Below are positions 58,826 through 64,000 of a DNA stretch of 64,000 bases, piece by piece (the stretch's first letter is position 1; each line of letters starts with the position of its first letter). The DNA comes from Terriglobia bacterium. GTDB lineage: Bacteria > Acidobacteriota > Terriglobia > UBA7540. Location: positions 248,001-312,000 of the forward strand of contig DASTAW010000048.1 in the NCBI GenBank assembly GCA_035712365.1, written 5' to 3'. A model generated the notes under the pieces. The model was given only the letters and a program-made list of their open reading frames with translations, ran no database searches and had not been told where the DNA came from. The translations under genes were made by a program, and so were the position numbers.

Positions 58826-60112
58826 TCACGCTTTTTCGCTGCTTTCGGGAGCCCGGATGAGAATAAGGACGATGGCAGTCGCCAGCAGTGGAACGGTACC
58901 GGCGGCTACGAAAGCGGGAAAGTAAGAAAACTTGTCAACAATATATCCAATCAGAAGCGTAAAAGCGGTGCTCACCAGTCCCGCGCCCAGCCCGCTGAGT
59001 CCGGTGACAGAAGCAACCACATCCTGCGGAAAGAGGTCGGAAGGAAATGTCAGCCCCATGGTGGACCAGCTCGCGTATCCCCACGTGGCAAGGCTGATCA
59101 GCAACAGAGCGGACATCGCGCTGTGAGCGGTGGCGGCAGGGATGCCGGCAAGAATGGGCACTGAACTCAAAATGCACACCAGCTTGCGCGAGCGAATCAC
59201 GGGCATTCCGCGCTTGATGAAAAATCCGGTCGCAAACCCTCCGGTGAAGTTTCCAATATCGGCGGCAAGAAAAGGGATCCAGGCAAACGCGCCAATCTGT
59301 TGCAGGCTGAACCCGCGGGCCTCGCTGAGGTATGCCGGGAGCCAGAACACGTAGAACCACCAGATTGGATCGGTCAATGAGCGCCCCAGGACGATGCCCC
59401 AGACGTTCCTTTCCTTCAACAGGCTCAACCAGCGTTGGGCGCCCTTCAGCGCCGAGGGGCCTGGCGTGCCCCGGCGCTCCTGGATCATTTTTCGCTCCTC
59501 TTCGCCCAGCCGGGGATGCGAGTTGAAGGGATGATAAAAATACAGCCACGGAATGAGCCAGATGAAGCCCAGAAGCCCTGCGGCCACGAATGAGTATCGC
59601 CATCCAAATTCATAGGCGATGAACGCCACGAAGGGCGGCGCGATAACGGCGCCAACGCTCGAGCCGCTGTCAAAGATGGCCACGGCAAGCCCGCGCTCAT
59701 CAGCAGGAAACCACTCCGCCACGGTCTTGCTGGCCCCCGGCCAGTTGAAGCCCTCGCCGATTCCCAGCATGAAGCGGAAGACGGCAAGCGAAAACACGGA
59801 ACTGGCCATCGAATGCACCATGCTCGAAATCGACCACCAGATCATGGCCAGGGTCAGCCCGCGCCGCGTGCCGATGATGTCAATGATGATGCCGCCGATC
59901 AGCCACATGCCTGCATAAGCAATCTGGAATGCCGACACAACGTAGGAGTAGTCCTCGTGGGTCATGTGGAACTGCTGCATGATGACGGGAGCGAGGACGG
60001 AAAGGGTCTGCCGGTTGATGTAATTAATGACCGTCGAGCAGAAAAGCGTCCAGACAATAAACCATCGCAGGCGCTTAATCGGTTTGGCTTTGTCGTCCAG
60101 CATGCGGTTCAA
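58826..60112 (-). CDS. MFS transporter of hexuronate/anion:cation symporter type
   Basis: A 428-residue twelve-helix major facilitator. The signature between helices is GGIIIDIIGTRRGLTLAMIWWSISSMVHS, and FMLGIGEGFNWPGASKTVAEWFPADERGLAVAIFDSGSSVG resembles the ExuT/GudP/ACS-type family that carries hexuronates and other sugar acids. It probably imports the substrate of the downstream enzymes. It follows the glucosamine-6-phosphate-deaminase-like gene by 33 bp on the same strand. The exact substrate is not visible. Confidence 0.85.
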   Translation of the reverse strand: MNRMLDDKAKPIKRLRWFIVWTLFCSTVINYINRQTLSVLAPVIMQQFHMTHEDYSYVVSAFQIAYAGMWLIGGIIIDIIGTRRGLTLAMIWWSISSMVHSMASSVFSLAVFRFMLGIGEGFNWPGASKTVAEWFPADERGLAVAIFDSGSSVGAVIAPPFVAFIAYEFGWRYSFVAAGLLGFIWLIPWLYFYHPFNSHPRLGEEERKMIQERRGTPGPSALKGAQRWLSLLKERNVWGIVLGRSLTDPIWWFYVFWLPAYLSEARGFSLQQIGAFAWIPFLAADIGNFTGGFATGFFIKRGMPVIRSRKLVCILSSVPILAGIPAATAHSAMSALLLISLATWGYASWSTMGLTFPSDLFPQDVVASVTGLSGLGAGLVSTAFTLLIGYIVDKFSYFPAFVAAGTVPLLATAIVLILIRAPESSEKA

Positions 60113-60145
60113 ACTTCAAGCAAATCAGTTTGCCTCATCGAGCAG

Positions 60146-60925
60146 TCATTGCGGTAACTCGGCAGACGAGGCAGGGTCAAGATATACGGTCGTGTTGGGA
60201 TGCTTCCGCATGATGGTGGCCGGGCAGCGGGTGGAAATCTCTTCGGTCAGCGTGCGGCGGACAATGTGCGCCTTCCGCTCTCCGGGAACCGACGCGATCA
60301 GCCGGGGGACGCGAAGCAGAGTGGGAATGGTCAGGGTGATCGCTCGCGTGGGCACCGCCGCGAGATTTGGAAACCAGCCTTCGTTCACCTGCTGCTGACG
60401 ACATTCCGCGTCGAGGGAAACGATCTTGATGTCTAGCGGGTCCTCGAAATTCGCTTCAGCCGGATCGTTAAAAGCCAGATGTCCGTTTTCCCCGATCCCC
60501 AGCAGGCACAATTGCGGTTTCAGCTCCCGCAACAGGTCCGCGTATTTCCGGCACGTCTCTTCAGGATTGGCGCTGGTGCCGTCAACGCCGTGAAACTCAC
60601 GCATCTTCACCTTGCTCGTGAGCCGTTCGCGCAGATAGCGTCGGAACGACGCAGGATGATCGTCCGGAATTCCGAGATACTCATCCATATGAAAACCTAT
60701 AACCTTGTCCCAGGGCAAACCTGGAATGGACGTCAAAGCCTCGAGAGTTGCCATTTGGGAAGCCCCGGTTGCAAAAATCACAGCGACGGTCTCGTTCTGC
60801 GCCGCCAGCGAGCGCAGGCTCTCGGCGGCGGACTCGGCCGCGGCCTTACCCATTGCCTCGATGCTTTCATATGACTCCACTTTCAGGCGTTCCACCTTAA
60901 GAGATCTGATGATGCTCGTGCTCAT
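60146..60925 (-). CDS. Glucosamine-6-phosphate deaminase-like protein
   Basis: A 259-residue NagB/6-phosphogluconolactonase family enzyme. VIFATGASQMATLEAL is the phosphate-binding loop, VIGFHMDEYLGIPDDHPASFRRYLRERL includes the family DEY(L/V) block, and LCLLGIGENGHLAFNDPAEANFEDPLDIKIV carries the catalytic GIGENGH motif. It would convert glucosamine-6-phosphate to fructose-6-phosphate and ammonia or a related reaction. ATG at 60925 has AAGGAG eight bases upstream and is chosen over ATG at 61018. The proposed role in sugar catabolism agrees with the neighbouring transporter. Confidence 0.88.
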   Translation of the reverse strand: MSTSIIRSLKVERLKVESYESIEAMGKAAAESAAESLRSLAAQNETVAVIFATGASQMATLEALTSIPGLPWDKVIGFHMDEYLGIPDDHPASFRRYLRERLTSKVKMREFHGVDGTSANPEETCRKYADLLRELKPQLCLLGIGENGHLAFNDPAEANFEDPLDIKIVSLDAECRQQQVNEGWFPNLAAVPTRAITLTIPTLLRVPRLIASVPGERKAHIVRRTLTEEISTRCPATIMRKHPNTTVYLDPASSAELPQ

Positions 60926-61036
60926 TGCATTAGCTCCTTGCTGATAGGTGTAAGATTCATCCGCCACGACAAGCTCAGTCCATGGCATCGTAAGAACCGG
61001 CACTATAAAAGCGGGCATCCCGGGCTCATTGACCCG

Positions 61037-61942
61037 TCATTTCGAGGCCATGGCTTCCTGTTGTTGTTGGAGGATGTGCCACAGGGTACCACTGAAGATC
61101 ATGGCCTGGGACTGCTGCGACACCCCGCAGGCGTCGAGCATTTCGTGATACCGCTTCAGCTCGCGGTCAAACTCCTCCAGCTCTCCGCCGAACACGTCGG
61201 AACCGAACACCAGCTTTTCAAAAGCGCTGTGCTCGGATTTGGGCGTGTGCGGACTTACAACCCCTGACCACCAGAAAATGGATTTAAAGAAGGTGTAATC
61301 GTTCTGCTTCTTGAGCAGAGATGATCCGGAAAGGTCTACGTAAAAGTTGGGGTTCCACCGGGCGATTTCCGCACCCCAGGCGTAATCGGGATTGCCCATA
61401 TGTGCCGCGACAACGGTGAGCTTCGGAAACTTTCTGGCGATCAGGTCTAACCGCATGACCTGCATTCGCGCGATGCTTACGTCCATCGACACATTCGGAT
61501 GTTCGCGGTTCACGATGCCGGTATGGAACAGAGCGATCATGTGGTACTGTTCAGCGCGTTTGTAAATGGGAAAATAAACTGGATCGTCATAATTGTGCAG
61601 GACGTATTCCAGTTCGCCGATGCCGCGAAATCCGGCTTCATGGGCCAGGTCGATGTCCTCGAGAGCGTGCGGGCTGTCCATGTCGATTTCGGCAAAGCCC
61701 ACAAAGCGGTCAGGATGCGCGTGGATGAAGGGCACCGCCGTTTCCATATCCGAAGGAGGAACCAACAGAAACGCCATGCCGTCCACCGACTCCATTTTCG
61801 CCAGCACCTTCTGCAGAAAGGCCGGGTCGCCGTTATAATGGAGATGCCCGTCGATGATTTTGGGCTGAGCGGACTGCGCCCAACCCGGGCCGCAAACAAA
61901 AATGCACGTCATTATAGCGAACAGCAGGCTGATCTTCTTCAT
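61037..61942 (-). CDS. Exported amidohydrolase-2 family protein
   Basis: A 301-residue metal-dependent hydrolase with signal peptide MKKISLLFAIMTCIFVCGPGWAQ. IIDGHLHYNGD carries the HxH metal motif, VVAAHMGNPDYAW a further His, and KLVFGSDVFGGELEEF the Asp at the end of the barrel. AHEAGFRGIGELEYV is a typical amidohydrolase-2 internal pattern. Substrates of exported members in Acidobacteriota are mostly unknown; cleavage of lactones or amides of sugar derivatives is one possibility. It is the second gene of the minus-strand catabolic run. Confidence 0.85.
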   Translation of the reverse strand: MKKISLLFAIMTCIFVCGPGWAQSAQPKIIDGHLHYNGDPAFLQKVLAKMESVDGMAFLLVPPSDMETAVPFIHAHPDRFVGFAEIDMDSPHALEDIDLAHEAGFRGIGELEYVLHNYDDPVYFPIYKRAEQYHMIALFHTGIVNREHPNVSMDVSIARMQVMRLDLIARKFPKLTVVAAHMGNPDYAWGAEIARWNPNFYVDLSGSSLLKKQNDYTFFKSIFWWSGVVSPHTPKSEHSAFEKLVFGSDVFGGELEEFDRELKRYHEMLDACGVSQQSQAMIFSGTLWHILQQQQEAMASK

Positions 61943-62170
61943 CTTCCCTCCTGATAATTGTCACAATTCGGTTTACGGCTGGCCTGGTTCCCGCGCAAAG
62001 CAATCGTCGAGCCAGGACCAAATCCGGCCGACAGCATCAATTTGAATAAAAACGGTCGCGATACTCCCTGCACCCGTTGGCAGGCGTTTCATTGATGAGG
62101 CACCGTTGAAACGCGACTGGCCGCATTTTACCATTCGATCAGGCAGTGACAAGACTTGTCTTTGCCACCT

Positions 62171-63604
62171 TCACACCTCTTCCGGAACCGTGAATGGCGC
62201 GCGATAGCCGCGTCCGCCGTCTCGCACCAGTTCTGCGGCCTCCTCATCGCCAACCACCTCCTGAGTTTCGGGGTTAAAGTTCACCGTGCGCTTGAGGCGA
62301 TAGGAGGCGTTCGCCAGGTGTACCAGCGCACAGGACATGTGCCCCTCCTCGATGGGCGCGTTCAGGTCTTCCTTCTTTCGGCTGACGACACAATCGACAA
62401 AATTCTGGAAATGGACCACTTCATCGTCGTCGTACCGGCCCTCCGTACCGGGCCGCTGCTCCTTGCCCAGCCAGGTCCTGTAGTTTTCAGGTTCATCGCC
62501 ATCCGCAAGCGCGATGTAGCCTTTCGAGCCGTAGAAGAGGTTGCCGATCGCGTTATGGGTTCCGGACAACGGACCCAACTTGGGTTGGTCGCCCGAGGCA
62601 GCCGACCGGTTGCCTGCCCCCACCACCGCCTCGCCGTTGGTGATCCAATGCCGGACTTCGAATTCCAGCATGCGGGTCTTGCCGTCGGGCATGTCGTACT
62701 CGAAGGCGCAGGTCACCGTATTAGGAGTCTCCTGGTCGTCATCAAACATGAAGTGGCCGCCCAGCGCGGTTGCCCGGTTGGGGAACCCCAGCCCCAGGCC
62801 CCAGCGTGCCACGTCCACCTGGTGGATTCCCTGGTTGCCCAGATCGCCGTTGCCGTAATACCAGAACCAGTGCCAGTTATAGTGGAATCGGTTGTGGGTG
62901 AAGGCGTGCTCGGGGGCCGGACCGGTCCACAGGTCATAGTGCACCCCGGCGGGCACCGGAGCGACGGGAGCGCGGCCAATCGTGTCCCGCCACTTATAGC
63001 ACAAGCCGCGGCTCAGATAGATTTCTCCGATCTCGCCGTTGTGGACCCGTTCGATCGCTTCCCTGGCCGTCTTGCTTGAGCGCGACTGCGTGCCGTGCTG
63101 GACAATCCGGTTGTACCGGTTGGCAGCCTGCACCAGTTGCCGCCCTTCCCAGAGATTGTGCGAACACGGCTTCTCAACATAAACGTCTTTGCCGGCCTGG
63201 CAGCCCCAGATGGCCATCAGCGTATGCCAGTGGTTCGGGGTGGCAATGGATATGGCATCGATCGATTTGTCCTCAAGCAGTTTCCGCACATCGTAGTAAA
63301 TCTTCGGCCGGGGTATTCCCTTTTTTTCCATCTCCCCCACGCGCTGGCCCGCCACGTTCTCATCGATGTCGCAGATTGCGGCGATCTCCGCGTTGCGGAT
63401 CTTGGCGTAGTTCTCAACGTGGTCGAAGCCCCGGCCATGGACGCCGCAGATAGCTACGCGGACACGGTCATTCGCGCCAAAGATCTTCTCCGGGCGGGTG
63501 AAGAAGCTGACGCTCGAGAGCGCGGCCAATCCTGCCGAGGCACCCGCGCCGGTCTTCAGAAAATCTCGGCGGCTTACTTCTGGCTTGTTGGATTCTTCTG
63601 GCAT
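62171..63604 (-). CDS. TAT-exported Gfo/Idh/MocA family oxidoreductase
   Basis: A 477-residue NAD(P)-dependent oxidoreductase with an N-terminal twin-arginine signal (SRRDFLKTGAGASAGLAALSSVSFF). The Rossmann part starts with RVRVAICGVHGRGFDHVE, and VYVEKPCSHNLWEGRQLVQAANR supplies the EKP catalytic Lys. The C-terminal half (GNGDLGNQGIHQVDVARWGLGLGFPNRA) belongs to the beta-sheet substrate domain. Exported Gfo/Idh proteins oxidise or epimerise sugars outside the cytoplasm and are abundant in this phylum. It starts 48 bp downstream of a DUF6807-like gene on the same strand. Confidence 0.92.
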   Translation of the reverse strand: MPEESNKPEVSRRDFLKTGAGASAGLAALSSVSFFTRPEKIFGANDRVRVAICGVHGRGFDHVENYAKIRNAEIAAICDIDENVAGQRVGEMEKKGIPRPKIYYDVRKLLEDKSIDAISIATPNHWHTLMAIWGCQAGKDVYVEKPCSHNLWEGRQLVQAANRYNRIVQHGTQSRSSKTAREAIERVHNGEIGEIYLSRGLCYKWRDTIGRAPVAPVPAGVHYDLWTGPAPEHAFTHNRFHYNWHWFWYYGNGDLGNQGIHQVDVARWGLGLGFPNRATALGGHFMFDDDQETPNTVTCAFEYDMPDGKTRMLEFEVRHWITNGEAVVGAGNRSAASGDQPKLGPLSGTHNAIGNLFYGSKGYIALADGDEPENYRTWLGKEQRPGTEGRYDDDEVVHFQNFVDCVVSRKKEDLNAPIEEGHMSCALVHLANASYRLKRTVNFNPETQEVVGDEEAAELVRDGGRGYRAPFTVPEEV

Positions 63605-63652
63605 GGCATCCCCTTTCCTGTCATCGTTCCCAGGACCAAACGTGCCCCTGGC

Positions 63653-64000
63653 TCACTTCTCCTGGGCGGCATACTTCTGGTAGGCGCCTGCTACGTCGGC
63701 CTGCTTATAGTCGCCGTGGTGAATAAAGACGCGGTAACGGAAAAGCAAAGACTTACCCTCATGCACGGTCCAACTGCCGTCCTGCTTGGGATCACGGGTG
63801 AAAAAGCTGAGCCCGAACGGGTTGGCCGCGAACAGGCCGTAACCGCGAGCGTGCCAGTAGGTGGGATGGCGGAAGCTTCGCGGGCTGTCGAAGACGGCAA
63901 TTCCCAGGTTTTCACCCTTCACCGTCCCGTCGTAGTTTACCCAGTTGGCGCGAGTCCCCCAGATGCCCTTCTCTCCCTCCGCGCCATTTGAATCGACCAT
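63653..64000 (-). CDS. DUF6807/PmoA-like protein, C-terminal part (cut by window edge)
   Basis: Only the last 115 residues are inside the window; the frame is open at the right edge. GIWGTRANWVNYDGTVKGENLGIAVFDSPRSFRHPTYWHARGYGLFAANPFG and SLLFRYRVFIHHGDYKQADVAGAYQKY match the C-terminal part of PmoA/DUF6807 family proteins, which often accompany Gfo/Idh oxidoreductases. The function is unknown. The name PmoA here does not mean methane monooxygenase. The ATG at the edge is not assumed to be the start. Confidence 0.75.
   Translation of the reverse strand: MVDSNGAEGEKGIWGTRANWVNYDGTVKGENLGIAVFDSPRSFRHPTYWHARGYGLFAANPFGLSFFTRDPKQDGSWTVHEGKSLLFRYRVFIHHGDYKQADVAGAYQKYAAQEK

Noticed and set aside
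1-64000. CRISPR arrays, rRNA or tRNA genes, complete insertion sequences or prophage
   Set aside because: I looked for regularly spaced repeats, conserved RNA segments, transposase motifs and phage structural genes and found none that I can support.

Overview
This window reads as a chromosomal segment of a Gram-negative, GC-rich bacterium, most likely an Acidobacteriota member. That placement is an inference. It rests on the mreB-mreC-mreD-mrdA-rodA-rng order, the large LptC/OstA fusion, the TIGR03067-like lipoprotein, TAT-exported Gfo/Idh enzymes, and short palindromic interspersed repeats of the kind common in that phylum. I saw no rRNA, tRNA, CRISPR array or intact transposase.

Layout. 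1-4,230: the end of a glycosyltransferase gene, GDP-mannose dehydratase, an M48 protease coupled to dCTP deaminase, and an HU/IHF-like gene with a clear promoter. 4,423-11,628: priA, a MOSC/flavin/2Fe-2S fusion, inorganic pyrophosphatase, a methylenetetrahydrofolate-reductase-like gene, then a degraded patch with insertion-sequence-like tandem repeats and a truncated exported protein. 11,691-18,655: an acyltransferase, then a housekeeping block on the minus strand (MsbA-like exporter, yicC, gmk, rpoZ, coaBC, type 4 UDG) with overlapping or near-contiguous genes. 18,785-21,351: an accessory island with a truncated DPPH-type methyltransferase, a small unknown gene, an HNH nuclease with a B3-like N-terminus, and a truncated Eco29kI-like GIY-YIG nuclease.

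21,486-28,604: an envelope and regulation operon on the minus strand (lptC/ostA fusion, lptB, rpoN, hpf, rapZ, ROK kinase). 28,989-40,678: a mixed region with a TonB-C protein, an alkaline phosphatase, a nucleotidyltransferase coupled to a 54-residue protein, recJ, an AbiL-like ATPase/RloB pair, a radical SAM protein, a HigBA-type pair whose toxin carries an early nonsense codon, and two exported proteins. Copies of several dispersed repeats lie here. 41,050-53,177: a PpiD/SurA-like foldase and the cell-shape operon (FecR-domain protein, mreB, mreC, mreD, mrdA, rodA) ending in an RNase E/G with a long insert.

53,388-58,686: five minus-strand genes (two geranylgeranyl-reductase-like flavoproteins, YceI, a ketosynthase, a methyltransferase) that could form a small lipid or polyketide pathway. 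58,826-64,000: a carbohydrate catabolism cluster (MFS transporter, glucosamine-6-phosphate-deaminase-like enzyme, exported amidohydrolase, TAT-exported Gfo/Idh oxidoreductase and part of a DUF6807/PmoA-like protein).

The most interesting material is the decayed restriction-modification-like island with the B3-HNH protein, the nucleotidyltransferase plus mini-protein pair, the AbiL-like pair with a palindrome at its promoter, the ketosynthase/flavoprotein/YceI cluster, and a family of about 95-bp dispersed repeats.
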